Shown: positions 1 to 11,988 of the stretch, in pieces
How positions within the stretch are numbered: position 1 is the first letter of the stretch
Layout of the letters: every line of letters starts with the position of its first letter
Assembly: GCA_905182995.1 (NCBI GenBank)
Contig: CAJJDP010000073.1
Coordinates: 255,990-319,989 of the forward strand
Length of the DNA: 64,000 nucleotides
Direction: 5' to 3'
From: Paramecium octaurelia
Taxonomy: Eukaryota > Ciliophora > Oligohymenophorea > Peniculida > Parameciidae
The notes under the pieces: generated by a model
The model's input: only the letters and a program-made list of their open reading frames with translations
What the model was told of the DNA's origin: nothing
The model's database searches: none
Translations under genes and position numbers: made by a program

Positions 1-143
1 TTAATAAAGTAGAATCCTAATATAAATTATTAATCTTATCTTCTGACTCAAAATTGATAAATATGTCGATTTAAATTTACTTTAAAGTGAGATGTCAAAC
101 ACAATTTAAACAATAAGTATATATTGTTGGTGATTAATAATCT

Positions 144-706
144 ATGGGAAAATGGAATCCATAAGAAGGAATTAAACTTGATACTAATGGGGATATTTAT
201 CCACTTTGGATAGGCACTTTAATAGCAGATTTCGAACCAAGTAAATATCAACAATATCAAAGACTAACTCATTAAATTTAAGGCAGCTATTTTAGAATCT
301 GAAAATATAATATGGGAATCAACTGAAAATAGAGTAGTGTAAGTGTGGTACTAATCCTAAACTGTGCTATTTACATTCGACTCAAGTCCTTTAAAAATGA
401 TCAAGATTAAATCCTTTTTTGACTATGATTAAGATTCTGAAGTAGAAACTGCCTATTTTAGTATTTATTTTTCTCTATAATATCAGTTGGGGCTAGAAGA
501 AGATAATTAAAGACTGTTGTTAGTCCTTTGGAATGTGACTATATGAGCTCAGTATTTATTAAGAAATAATTTAGGATTCAGAATCTGACAACAGCAATAT
601 TTCATCCATATTTATTGATAATATCGAAGCATAGAATAATCTCAACAATTTTGAATGCCTTACTTCTTCAAACTTTGAAAGCCTTTTAAGTAATTTAAAA
701 GAATGA
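144..706 (+). CDS. hypothetical protein, 3 exons
   Basis: Reading with TGA as the only stop gives about 168 residues starting MGKWNPQEGI and ending SNLKE. Two introns restore one frame: 241-262 (22 nt, starts GTAAATATC, ends CAAAG) and 519-552 (34 nt, ends CTCAG). The second half is acidic and Ser/Asn-rich (DSESDNSN region). No family is recognised and no membrane span is seen. It is convergent with the next gene, 247 bp away. The start at 144 is preferred over 187 because the reading before the first intron is protein-like and the intron restores the frame exactly. Confidence 0.55.
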
Positions 707-953
707 TTATTTTTACTCAAAGTCATTTTTTATATGAATGTAATCAAATTTCTATTTTATGCATTATTCTATGGATTTGAGAGTGAATGGAAAACTTGAA
801 CAGTTATTATTTTTCAATAAGTTAAAATTTAGTGTTGTTAATAAAATAGAAAAGATGCAGAGTAGCCAAGATGCCAGTTTTCTAACATGCTAGCGATGCA
901 ACATAGAGAAAAAAAACAATCATCAATATAATTTATGATAATATATTTGTGAA

Positions 954-1887
954 TCATGAAAGTAATTGATCAAGTAAATATTTATCAACGACATTAATTT
1001 TACTATTTTACTTTCTATTTTAAGCAGTTTAGGCTAGTTATTGTAGAGTTTATTGAGGCAGTTGTTTTAAATTAGTATAGGATTATGAGATTTTTAATTC
1101 ATTAATTTAGTTATATGAATCCCCTATAATTGGAGTATTTTTAGGTTCTTGCAGTTCAATAATATCAGAATTGATCTTTTGAAGCATTTATTATTTCATA
1201 GAATAAGTTGGAGGTTTAAAACCTTCATTTTTAAGAGCTTCAAATTATTTTTTTGTCATTCTCTGCCCATCCCCCCAATTTTACATATCTTGTTGTTTAA
1301 CAATTTCTTAATTTTGATCCTAATAAATCAATTTAACTCCTTTATTAGGAGTGAAGCCTTCAAATGGTTTTTAATAAGAAGTCTCAAAAATTTAAGGAGG
1401 GTTTGTTTTAGCTTTCGATTATCGCAGTTATTCTTTTTTGACTTTTTCATTTTCTATAACTGCTTATTAGATAGGTTTCTGCGGCTCAAATACTGTGTCA
1501 ACAGAGGTTATTTTGCTAAATATATCGTTAAATAAGTACTGAATTTCAGGTGCTCTTTAATGGTTTCTGACTTAAGTAAGATCTTTAGCTAGCATAAAGG
1601 TTCCGTCATAATCGTAAGCTAGTTATAACCCTTTATGTTTTGGTAGTATATCTTTAACAATTTATGATCTAAGTTATTCAGCCTAATTTGATTGTTGAGA
1701 TACCTTTTTATTATGGTCAAGAATAGCTGCTTGTTGTTATTTTAATTTTTGTTACATTTCTTTTAACTATCTCAATCTATCTATAAATTTGGAAACCAAA
1801 AATACCTATTTCTTCTTCAAAAGGATCATCATCATCATTAAAGTTTAATCTTATTGGTACCTATGTTTGTATTAATTAATTTAACAT
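954..1887 (-). CDS. coiled-coil hypothetical protein
   Basis: About 302 residues after removal of one 25-nt intron (GTATTTTTGG...TTATAG). The N-terminus carries an acidic stretch (FNDDDDPFEEEI), followed by a Gln/Lys-rich coiled coil (RLRQLKEMQQKLKQQQ) and a less repetitive C-terminal half. No catalytic motif or membrane segment is visible and the family is not recognised. TAA/TAG Gln codons are dense. It is divergent from NAD kinase, with only 67 bp between the two start codons, so both promoters share that gap. Confidence 0.65.
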
Positions 1888-1954
1888 TGCTTTATTGCCA
1901 ATTAGTGGTCATGTAATATTCAATAAATAATCCAATTTAAAAAAAAAATATAAA

Positions 1955-3243
1955 ATGGATAATGTGATATCTGAAAATTATGAAGATGAAGGGGAGATTT
2001 GCGAAAAAGTTACTCAAATTACAAGACAGCAAAGTCATGTTCAAGATCAAAGTACAAAATATGAGATTATTCTAGATTCATACTTAGGGTAGTAGATTCC
2101 TATTAGATGTATAAAAAGTTGTAGTCCTTAATATTCTGATTAATTTGATTGGGGAAACGACAAATGTAAAGTATCATTTTTTGAATGTATGCGACTTGAC
2201 AAGAGAGTATTATTTTTGATAATCAAAGAAAACAACTTCAGTATATCGTCAAACTTAAGAATCGGTATCATATAGTCTCAAAGGAGAAATGAACGCATTA
2301 ATCTATTATAAATTGTTTGATGATGAATGCAAATACATAGTAAAGGAAATATCTGAAAACTTAGTGGAATTGAATTGCAATATATATTTAGAGTAGAAAT
2401 AATTTGATGAAATTGCAGAGTTAACTCATACGAATAGACTTTTTGTTTTCAATTAAGAATCAATACCTTTAATTGCTTTGATTATTGTAGTTGGGGGAGA
2501 TGGAACTGTACTTTATGCGTTGAGATAATTTTAAGGATCAGAGCCTCCCCCAATTTTGGCGTTTTAGAAAGGAACTTTGGGTTTCATGTGTGTTTTTGAT
2601 TTAAAGGATAAATACAACATATTATCCCAATAGATTGGACATTTTAGAACTGCAGGATAATTTATTGTTGAAAGAAAACTCAGACTTAAGGGTTGTCTTA
2701 AATAAGCAGGGCAAAAATAGTTTGAATATCATGTTTTAAATGAGTTTGTAATATCTCGAGGAGCAAATCCGCATTGTTTATATATTGAGATCTATATTAA
2801 TAACGTGTTGTTAACTGTTGCATCTGGAGATGGAATAATTGTGTCCACACCTACTGGTTCAACAGCATACTTTTTATCTGCAGGAGGTCCAATCATCCAA
2901 AATGAGGTATCATCAATATCTATTGCCCCAATTTGTCCTTTGTCTTTATCATTTAGACCTATAGTTTTGCCTACATGTCTTTAGATAACAATTAAATTAG
3001 CAAACTAATGCAGAGCTAATGGATTTATTTGTGCTGATGGCCAAGCAACAATTGAATTCAGCAAAGATATGATATTTGAAATATAATAGTCAGAGAACTT
3101 TGTTAGCAGTATTAGATTAGTTTATTTTAGTTATTCAAGACAAATCAGATATTGATTACAGTGAATGGATAGTAAATCTTAGAAAGAAATTAGGATGGAA
3201 TAAAGTATTTACTGAGTAAAAGAAATAAAAATCAAATTTATGA
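1955..3243 (+). CDS. NAD kinase
   Basis: Phosphorylates NAD to NADP using ATP. The protein (about 414 residues) has the diagnostic GGDGTVL loop, the FQKGTLGF segment after it, and the later [15 protein letters not shown] motif; these define the NAD kinase fold and active site. The N-terminal 150 residues are variable. Two 22-nt introns are inferred: 2207-2228 (ends CAAAG) and one near 3113 (GTATTAGATT...TTTTAG). The second restores a C-terminal helix ([13 protein letters not shown]) seen in eukaryotic enzymes, and the total is divisible by three. The stop lies 15 bp from the stop of the convergent kinase gene. Likely cytosolic, as no targeting signal is obvious. Confidence 0.9.
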
Positions 3244-3258
3244 AAATATTAAATAGTA

Positions 3259-4245
3259 TCAGCATAACCAAACATGATTTAAGACCCAATCTATTGATTT
3301 TCTATTCTTTTTCTCGGCCAACAATCCTTTCATCAAATCTTTTACATCTCCCGACAAGTGATCTGGAAATTGTAATGCAAACCCTTCTTGAATTTAAAAG
3401 GGTGTCTTGCCTGTTGTTAATTCAAAAGTTAAGACTCCTAATGACCATAAATCTATTGAGTTATCATAAGACTATCCATAGACCATTTCTGGAGGTAAGT
3501 AGTCAATTGTTCCACAAAGAGTATCCCTTTCTTTTTTGTCTTGAATTGACCAACCAAAATCGCTAATTTTCAATACTCCATCACTCCATAATATGTTTTC
3601 TGGTTTAAGATCCCTATGTATTATGGATTATTTTTGCATTTATTATATAGCTAAGGCAACTTGTTTTATCATATTTGAGGCAGCAGGTTCAGAATACCTT
3701 TTATTATTTTATCTCATCAATGACTAAAATAAGGTTCCTCCATTTGCATATTCCATTACTAAACAATAATTTGTAGCAGTCTCAAAAAATTCGATTAACT
3801 GAATTATATTAGGGTGTTTTAGCATTTATTAAATAGCCACCTCTCTTTACAACTAATGATTCATTTAATTCTTCTTTAATTGTAGCTTCTCAATCATCTT
3901 TATAGCATAAATTTTTTTCGTTGAGTTCAAAACACATTTGTAAACTTTGCCAAATTTTCCAGATCCAATTTACTCATGTATTGTATAATACTCTAGCCTA
4001 TTTTTAGGCACACTTGAACTAGCCTTTTTATTTTAATTGTTTTAATTTGCCATTTTTGAACAACTAGTTTAAGTTTTGATTCTCTTCTATAATTGACCAT
4101 TTGGATTTGGACTACTTGCCTTTTTTATAGGTTTATTATTGCAATTGTGAGTTATCTATTTAAGAATGTCTCCGAATTAATTTGAAGTTGCTGAGAAATA
4201 TCTACTTGGACTTCCTGTAGCATTAGCAGAATTTTATCGTTTCAT
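3259..4245 (-). CDS. Aurora-like serine/threonine protein kinase
   Basis: Intronless, 328 residues. Visible kinase motifs in order: glycine loop GSGKFGKVY, catalytic Lys in [24 protein letters not shown], the activation loop [14 protein letters not shown], and [12 protein letters not shown] together with TLCGT and DYLPPEM is characteristic of Aurora kinases, which act in mitosis and, in some protists, in cilium length control. About 80 N-terminal residues are a Ser/Asn/Gln-rich tail. The C-lobe is short: the segment after GKTPF lacks roughly ten residues usual in this family, and the protein stops right after WVLNHVWLC. All catalytic residues are present, so activity is expected; the exact Aurora subtype is not clear. 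Confidence 0.85.
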
Positions 4246-4485
4246 TTTATTAATAAATAAATTAAATTAGTTTTTATAGCATAAGTAACTATTTTAAATT
4301 AAAGTCAATATCTTGAAACCATATTAAGGCATTTTTAAGATGGTTTAGGTATTTATAAAAAGATTCAACTGAAAAGAGAAGTAGATTGTATATCAAAAAT
4401 GTCAAACCAATTCAAATTTAATAATAAGTTTGATTTTATACTTAATGCAATTAACCTTAATATGTGAATTAATATATATTATAAT

Positions 4486-5469
4486 TCAAATAATTAGGCC
4501 TAGAACCAGCAATCCAAAAATTAATGATATTAAATTTGCGTTGCTAGTTTGTTAGGATCCTGACTCACTTAGAGTTATTGAAAATTCACCTACATTACTC
4601 TTATGATCTTCCATTACGAGAGATGAAGAAGTTGCATAACTCCAAGTATAAGAGGATCCTTTGGCCAATACTGCATCCTTTGAATCTCCAGTATTCAATT
4701 TTCTCTTAATTCTAGCTTTTACTGCTGAATCAGAAATGCTTGATGAAATCAATGTAACATCCTTAGAATTGTCTGTTGGAGGAGCACTTTCACCTGTAGC
4801 GTATAGATCTAGTAGTTCTGCTGCCCCATCTATGATGTTAATAGCAAACATGTCTACTCCATTCATCTACAGTTTATTTATATTAAAATACTCCTTAGCC
4901 AAATCCTATTCCCACCCATGATTTCTTATTCAAAATAACACATATTTCTATTGTGTCATCTGTGTTGAATTTCCATTTTAATTGCAATGTTGAGCCAACA
5001 GTTAATGAAGCTGTCATATCACTATCTGTGTAGGTGACAGTATCAGCTTAAGTTATTCGTTTTTAAGGTTTAAATGGTTTTTATTCTTCCTCTTAAGGCT
5101 TATTGTTCCAAATATAAGGCTTGTAACTGTTCTCCTTTCTTTCAAAAGTAATTGTGTTGTTATCAACACATTATACATTAATGGTTTACTAAATTGAGTT
5201 AAGCTATGGATGGCTTCTCGGTCCTTTAGAAACCATGTCTTCACATGTGCAGTCATTCATTCTGCAAAATATGTAATCTCTCACTTCCTAGGCCAGTATT
5301 TATAAACTTATACATATTGTCCTTCAAAGCCAATGACAACCATGTGTTCTGTTGATGTAATAAAATACTTTTCTACAGAATTCTCTGAAGAAATATTCAA
5401 TGAAATTTATGCCTAACCAATTACTAAAATTAAGCCAAGGATCAAGATATTTTTTGTTATTTAAGTCAT
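4486..5469 (-). CDS. secreted or GPI-anchored DOMON-domain protein
   Basis: About 310 residues after removal of 26-nt and 25-nt introns. An N-terminal signal peptide (KNILILGLILVIG) and a hydrophobic C-terminus (LISLIFGLLVLGLII) flank an extracellular region. A DOMON-type beta-sandwich is suggested by TLQLKWKFN, IEICVILNKKSWVGIGFG and then GVDMFAINI. DOMON domains bind haem or sugars in other proteins; the ligand here is unknown. The C-terminal hydrophobic tail could be a GPI signal or a membrane anchor. Cys residues lie just before the DOMON region (CRMNDCTCED). No cytochrome b561 domain follows, so this is the stand-alone form. Confidence 0.7.
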
Positions 5470-5881
5470 TAATTAAAATAGAATGCAATTCATCGGTTAA
5501 AACGGGATATTTTATGGAATCATTGGGTGAAACATAGAATCAATCGTTAAAATGAAACTGATGAAATACTTGCAAAAAATATTCTGACTTTCTAAAAATT
5601 TATAATAATAATTTAGCTGTAATAAACTTGTATGAAAATTTAAAGTTTATAGTTTGAATGAATTAAATTCAATTTCTAAGTCTTAATAGTTTTAAGTAGG
5701 GTATTAGTTAATAAGTATATCAAAAGATATTGTTTGTTACCTAAGGCTAATGATAAATATAATTGAGTAACTTTAAATTTATTATATATAAATAAAAATT
5801 CAGGGATTAAACTTCATCCACATTAAGATTATTAATACTAGCAATTTAAGTATATCTAACAACTTATGAATAACTTTTTAG
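5470..5881. other. AT-rich intergenic region
   Basis: Lies between the start of the DOMON gene and the 3' end of the next minus-strand gene. I see no conserved reading frame, repeat or RNA gene; it presumably holds the DOMON promoter. Confidence 0.5.
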
Positions 5882-7143
5882 TCAAAAATATGGGAAAATC
5901 TTTTCAATTTATAAAATGGATTGATTATGTTAAATTTAAAAATACTTAATTAGAGCTTCATAAACATTCGATTCATTGCAATTAGTTAATAGTAATTGTT
6001 AATCTACTTCTTTATTTAATCTGAGAATTTATCCTCCAGGATTATCAATTAACTACAGCCAATTTCCGATATTTTAAATAAGGCTCCCTTTATACAACAG
6101 AATACATACATATGATTGACTTAATTTATACACTACTCATAAGAACATTTGTATTATGATCATGAATGTATTTAAGTACATTATAGAAGAACATATTTGA
6201 TACATCTCTTTATTAGTAATAGGAATGTAGCATAGTGGAGACTAAGATATGCAACTTTTTTGAGGATAATTATTTGTTAACTTATGTTTCTTCTGACTTT
6301 TATTTTTCCTGCTATTTCCTTTCTCTAAGCTTGTTAATTAGTTTTTAGGATACTGTAGATAATGGTTTGTTATCGTCCTTATCTTATAATATTTTGGAAT
6401 TGTTAATGGATTGAGAAAATTTTACTCAATCGCTTTTATAGTATCACTATTATATTACATAGTAATTAATTACAATATCAAGTGTATAGCTTTACTTGAT
6501 TAATTATTTTCTTTTTTAAGCTTTTCATCAAAAAATTAAGGTTTCTAAGGCAATTTGAATGGTTCTAAGTAATCTCCATTTAATTATAAAAAGGATTCCA
6601 ATTTATATTAAAATAACTCTTTTCTAGAATTCAATTCTGAAGAGTTTAATAATTGTTTATCTGGGAATTTGAGTAGGAGATCGTAATTCCCACTTTACTT
6701 TCAAATTAACCCAATTAATAATATAACATGAATTCCAAACAGTTAATATTTCTAATAATTATCGAGTTGTGACTTATAATTGTTAAGAATCATAACAATT
6801 TTTGACAATGATTAGCAAGAACAAAGATTCTCTCTAAGGTTATATGTAAATGTACTCTTTATTTTAGAAATAATAATTGTGAGTCAATTGCTGATAAGAT
6901 GGAAATTTAAGTTTAATATTTGCTGGCTTTTAAGTTTCCAGTCTCATTAATTTAATGAAATCTTTCCCTAAGCGAAGATATATTAAGATATTTAGATGCT
7001 ATTTTTGATAAGGTAGGGAAGGATTCAACTGAATTGGAGTTCTCGTTAAAGAGAGTAGTACTTTGGCTATTTTCACAAAGTCGAACTTTCTTCTGAAGGG
7101 CTGAATTAAGATCTGGTGCAACAAAAATATTTTTGCTTATCAT
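5882..7143 (-). CDS. multi-exon hypothetical protein, exon boundaries partly uncertain
   Basis: Starts MISKNIFVAPDLNSALQKK and ends near KIFPYF. Strong protein-like segments occur in different frames (SGNYDLLLKFPDKQLLN, then LEPFKLPQKPQFFDEKLKK, then MFFYNVLKYIHDHNTNVL, then LRLNKEVDQQLLLTNCNES), so several short introns must exist. I could not place all of them: one probable 22-nt intron is GTACATTTAC...CCTTAG. No TM span, catalytic motif or family is recognised. The upstream 204 bp is shared with the divergent Tectonic-like gene. Confidence 0.4.
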
Positions 7144-7347
7144 GTTTATTAATAATTATTATTAATTCTTTCTGTCACGGACTACAGTATCGAATTATAA
7201 GCACGATTAATTAATAATCATTAAACATACAATTTGTTTTTGAGATATAATAGAATTGAGATTAAAATAGGATTATTATAAAAAAATAAATGAAGTAAAT
7301 CGTTAGTTAACCTTAGTCATTTTAGAATATAATATTTATATATTTAA

Positions 7348-9019
7348 ATGTTGAATGAATTACTTATGATAAGTTTAGTTTTGATAGGAATTGAATGCCA
7401 ATTGAGTCAACTAAGCTTGAGTGCAACAGAATCGTTGATACATGAATCAGTAAGTTGTGCCTGCAATTTTTCTACTGATTTTTGTGATGAATACTGTTGC
7501 TGTGATTCAAAATGCGATAGCAAGACAATAGTTGAATGGGATTTAGCAAGAAAATGCCGAGAGAAAAGTACATATAAAAACTTAAAGTAGTATATTCATC
7601 TGCATATCAAATTCCTGAATGCAATAGAGATTATCAAAAAAGTTCAAGTGATTTGTATTTAGGACTAAGAATTGCATACAATGTAAGATTACATATGGAT
7701 ATTGTCAGCTATTTAAAAACTTGGGTTGTGTTACAAATCAAAACACTTTGTCCACTTTGTAAAACAAAGAATTAGATTCAAAAGATTATACCGCTAAAAT
7801 AGAGGAATAATTAACTAAATATTCAAGCACCCCTGCTCTTACAGGTTTGTCTACTGATAATTACATTACTTCAACATTGATTAGTAATCAGAATTTGATG
7901 TACATGTATAGACCAAGAAGTGACAACGATAAGGGATGTCAATCAGGTCAAATTAGAAGATATCAGACTTATCCTGTCAACATATGCTCAAGATGTATGA
8001 AGATATTCAATTATTCAAGAACTAACTGATGATTAAATAACACCACTATTGCTAACAGAATTCAAATACTCAAATTATTAATCATTAGCAATTTGGGGAA
8101 TAAGCGTAAAGATTAGTGCCATTTATTATATTACATATAATGATGCCACAAAGAGATATCAGTATACTGCTATTACAACTCCCGCTGATCCTGTCGGAAA
8201 AACTAATATGGTTGTTGGTGTCATCTATCAATTCAATATGGCTGCAGTCCCTATTGATGATACAGAGAAGAGTGATAAACCAACTTCAATTGATGCTACT
8301 ATCTTTATGATAGATGCAGTTCAAGTTAATTCTGATGCTGTCAATATAATACCTGCTATTAGCGGGATCATATATAAAACTGTTAAAGGGGAGGCCTATG
8401 ATGTATCAAGTAAGGGAGGCTATGCAAGAGGAGCTCCTTTAAGATTTAAAAAGTCCTTGGATAATACTAATGAGGAATAATTACAATAATTGTTTATAGG
8501 AATAGAATCTTATGATGTATTATTATCAATATTATCCTCATTTAGGGATTGTGCATATCCAGTGCTACTAAAGATATCAGTCATTCTTTTCAAATAAAAT
8601 TTTTGGAGGATCAGAAGATTTCCTGTTCAAAATCATCTATTAGTTTTTCAACGTCCAATATTTATAAGAATGTTGCAGATAATTTGAAATTTGTAGCCAG
8701 ATATGGTGATTCAGGTTCAAATAATCTAAGTACTGATGAATGGTTGTTAGTATCTCCATGTTCATCAACTGACAGTTATCAGTTCTCTCTCACTTTTGGA
8801 TATATTGTATATGGTGAAAAGGGGAAGGAGAGGTTCAGAATTAATTCAGCTTCACTGATTTGCACGCAAGTATCAATTGATGCTGCTTAATACGAATATA
8901 GATTTTATATTTAATTTATTGAGATACCTAATACTTGGACTCACTTTAAAGGACCTTCACCTTAACTTATTGGAGGTCTCCCTGATGATATTTTAGCGCC
9001 CTTTATTAATTACGGATGA
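7348..9019 (+). CDS. Tectonic-like ciliary transition-zone protein
   Basis: About 522 residues once four introns (23, 26, 25 and 29 nt) are removed, which gives an exact frame. It begins with a signal peptide (MLNELLMISLVLIGIEC). The cysteine cluster CACNFSTDFCDEYCCCDSKC directly after it is the hallmark of Tectonic proteins. The later GYARGAPLRF segment matches the conserved Tectonic glycine motif, and beta-rich sequence fills the rest. Tectonics are secreted or membrane proteins of the ciliary transition zone that work with the MKS complex. No C-terminal membrane helix is evident (ends LAPFINYG), so a soluble secreted form is likely. The third intron (7995-8019) ends TTCAAG rather than TAG. 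Confidence 0.8.
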
Positions 9020-9048
9020 ATATTTATATAATATTAATAATTTATTAA

Positions 9049-9519
9049 ATGGCAATTACATTCTTATTAGTAATCATATTCTTAGTTTTTTTATTGTTTA
9101 TGGCACCGAAATTTATCACCAAGATTATTAGTTAGCCTCCATAATAAGAGCAACCAGATACTAAATTATCACAAACACAAATTTTGAATTAATTATTCGA
9201 TTAAAAAGTGGATTAAAACTCTAAGAGTAGAGGTTGTATCACTTTAAGAGGGGAAATGTTCAATGAGGAATAACAATATTTTATGGCTTAATTAACATCA
9301 ATATGTGATGTGATATGCTTGAGTAGAACAAATCAAACTAATCTGCCAAAAGGAGTACATCATTTACCATTTTAAACAGATGTTGGATGTAGTGCAATAG
9401 TCAGATCACTCAAGCCTAAATTCCATATTGATGATTAATAATATGAAAATTTACATAATTTTGTTAAAATAGTACCATGGTCAATGATAAATAATATTAA
9501 CGTATTTAATTTGAAATGA
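9049..9519 (+). CDS. PEX22-like peroxisomal membrane protein
   Basis: 156 residues, no intron. An N-terminal membrane anchor (ITFLLVIIFLVFLLFMAP) is followed by a Gln-rich linker and a compact alpha/beta domain. Key matches to PEX22 are CITLRGEMFNEEQ at the start of the domain, the CDVICL strand, FQTDVGCSAIVRSLKP, and FHIDDQQYENLHNFV. This resembles the conserved 'ST-x-IGR-x-S-x-VRQL-x-P-x-WHID' block of plant PEX22. PEX22 anchors the ubiquitin-conjugating enzyme PEX4 to the peroxisome for receptor recycling. Assignment is from pattern memory and needs a profile search. The TGA overlaps the next gene's ATG. A second copy lacking its start lies at 10482-10927 after the N. Confidence 0.65.
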
Positions 9520-10356
9520 AATATTCAAACAATCCATAATTTCAATCAATTGAAAAGGTCAGGAGAGGTACATTCCTATATCTAATCCACTCTAGAATCT
9601 CCGTAAACTGATAGGTTAAAAATATTGACTGAGAAGTGGTCTAATTTAAAATAAGGATTGGATAAAGAGAAGAACGACAAAAAAGAATTAGTAGAATAGC
9701 ACATCTAAAGAATAGAATCACTTTTGAATTAAGAAAAACCTAAAGAAGAATAGAAATTCAAAACTTTAAAGGACCATTTGTTAAAATTACAAGATTAAGT
9801 TTATTAAGAAAAAAACGATAGAGAATAATTTGATGAACTAAAATAGAAGGATCTTCGCAACTTTGAAGAATAATTAACTTAGCAGGTGGAAGATGAAAAA
9901 AGTGTATAATTTTGAATTTGTAATTAGAACAAAAGAAAATTGGAATTATAATTGTTAAAATAAATTGAAGAAAGATTCAATAGTCTCAATTCAAATCTAC
10001 AATTAAACAATGGTACATGCAAAGATAAAACAAATAAATTGTTACAAAGCATAAACTTATAAATGAGTGAATTGAAATATTTATTAGAAGGAGAAACTTA
10101 AAATAGAGAAGATTCTTAGAACAATTTAATTGAACAAATAGATAATTAAATTAATGCATTTTAAGACATGTTGCAAGTAGAAAGGCAAATTAGAGATGAA
10201 ACCCAAAAGAAAATTTTTAATATGATAGAAGATATACATTAAAGAATTCAGACTGAACTCAAAAGTGAAAAATAACAAAGAGAATCTATGGCAGATTAAC
10301 TTTTGAGATTGCTCGAAGATACATGCGAGAGAATTGATGAATAGTTTAATAATTGA
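9516..10356 (+). CDS. SF-assemblin / beta-giardin family filament protein
   Basis: 262 residues after two introns (28 nt after codons for KVRR; 24 nt, GTATAATTTT...AATTAG). After a short head with the SP motif (RRESPQTDRLKILTEKWSNL), almost the entire protein is a long segmented coiled coil rich in Lys, Glu and Gln, as in SF-assemblins. These form striated filaments (rootlets) attached to basal bodies, which are abundant in the ciliate cortex. The start ATG (9516) overlaps the PEX22-like stop as ATGA; an upstream in-frame ATG near 9477 would overlap more. A complete identical copy lies at 10924-11764 in the repeated block. Confidence 0.8.
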
Positions 10357-10481
10357 AAATTTAAATATATTTATTATTTATGCTTTAAATAAAGTTGCTA
10401 AATCTGGAACAAATAAAAAGCTTTTAATTGTTATTATTTACTTCTATATTAATATTTAAGTAATTAATCAAAGTCAAACTN

Positions 10482-11888
10482 TCATATTCTTAGTTTTTTT
10501 ATTGTTTATGGCACCGAAATTTATCACCAAGATTATTAGTTAGCCTCCATAATAAGAGCAACCAGATACTAAATTATCACAAACACAAATTTTGAATTAA
10601 TTATTCGATTAAAAAGTGGATTAAAACTCTAAGAGTAGAGGTTGTATCACTTTAAGAGGGGAAATGTTCAATGAGGAATAACAATATTTTATGGCTTAAT
10701 TAACATCAATATGTGATGTGATATGCTTGAGTAGAACAAATCAAACTAATCTGCCAAAAGGAGTACATCATTTACCATTTTAAACAGATGTTGGATGTAG
10801 TGCAATAGTCAGATCACTCAAGCCTAAATTCCATATTGATGATTAATAATATGAAAATTTACATAATTTTGTTAAAATAGTACCATGGTCAATGATAAAT
10901 AATATTAACGTATTTAATTTGAAATGAAATATTCAAACAATCCATAATTTCAATCAATTGAAAAGGTCAGGAGAGGTACATTCCTATATCTAATCCACTC
11001 TAGAATCTCCGTAAACTGATAGGTTAAAAATATTGACTGAGAAGTGGTCTAATTTAAAATAAGGATTGGATAAAGAGAAGAACGACAAAAAAGAATTAGT
11101 AGAATAGCACATCTAAAGAATAGAATCACTTTTGAATTAAGAAAAACCTAAAGAAGAATAGAAATTCAAAACTTTAAAGGACCATTTGTTAAAATTACAA
11201 GATTAAGTTTATTAAGAAAAAAACGATAGAGAATAATTTGATGAACTAAAATAGAAGGATCTTCGCAACTTTGAAGAATAATTAACTTAGCAGGTGGAAG
11301 ATGAAAAAAGTGTATAATTTTGAATTTGTAATTAGAACAAAAGAAAATTGGAATTATAATTGTTAAAATAAATTGAAGAAAGATTCAATAGTCTCAATTC
11401 AAATCTACAATTAAACAATGGTACATGCAAAGATAAAACAAATAAATTGTTACAAAGCATAAACTTATAAATGAGTGAATTGAAATATTTATTAGAAGGA
11501 GAAACTTAAAATAGAGAAGATTCTTAGAACAATTTAATTGAACAAATAGATAATTAAATTAATGCATTTTAAGACATGTTGCAAGTAGAAAGGCAAATTA
11601 GAGATGAAACCCAAAAGAAAATTTTTAATATGATAGAAGATATACATTAAAGAATTCAGACTGAACTCAAAAGTGAAAAATAACAAAGAGAATCTATGGC
11701 AGATTAACTTTTGAGATTGCTCGAAGATACATGCGAGAGAATTGATGAATAGTTTAATAATTGAAAATTTAAATATATTTATTATTTATGCTTTAAATAA
11801 AGTTGCTAAATCTGGAACAAATAAAAAGCTTTTAATTGTTATTATTTACTTCTATATTAATATTTAAGTAATTAATCAAAGTCAAACT
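10482..11888. repeat. exact repeat of 9074-10480 after a single N (probable assembly overlap)
   Basis: Position 10481 is N. The 1,407 bases before it (9074-10480) recur directly after it with an offset of 1,408, including noncoding bases, and I see no difference by eye. The copy carries a PEX22-like gene without its first codons (10482-10927) and a full SF-assemblin gene (10924-11764). Identity through introns and intergenic DNA with an N at the junction is what two unmerged overlapping contig ends produce. Confidence 0.85.
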
Positions 11889-11988
11889 AACTATCCTTAT
11901 TTTATGATAATCTTGATTTGTCGTTAGAATGAATCATCAAACAAAAGTGTTGATTAAGGTAATAGATAGACAACTTTTCGTAAAATGT

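Noticed and set aside
855..941. Short plus-strand frame with CQRC
   Set aside because: Only 28 codons with no support; lies between convergent genes.
1149..1535. Plus-strand standard-code frame starting MQFNN
   Set aside because: It is the antisense shadow of the minus-strand coiled-coil gene at 954-1887, which reads through with TAA/TAG as Gln.
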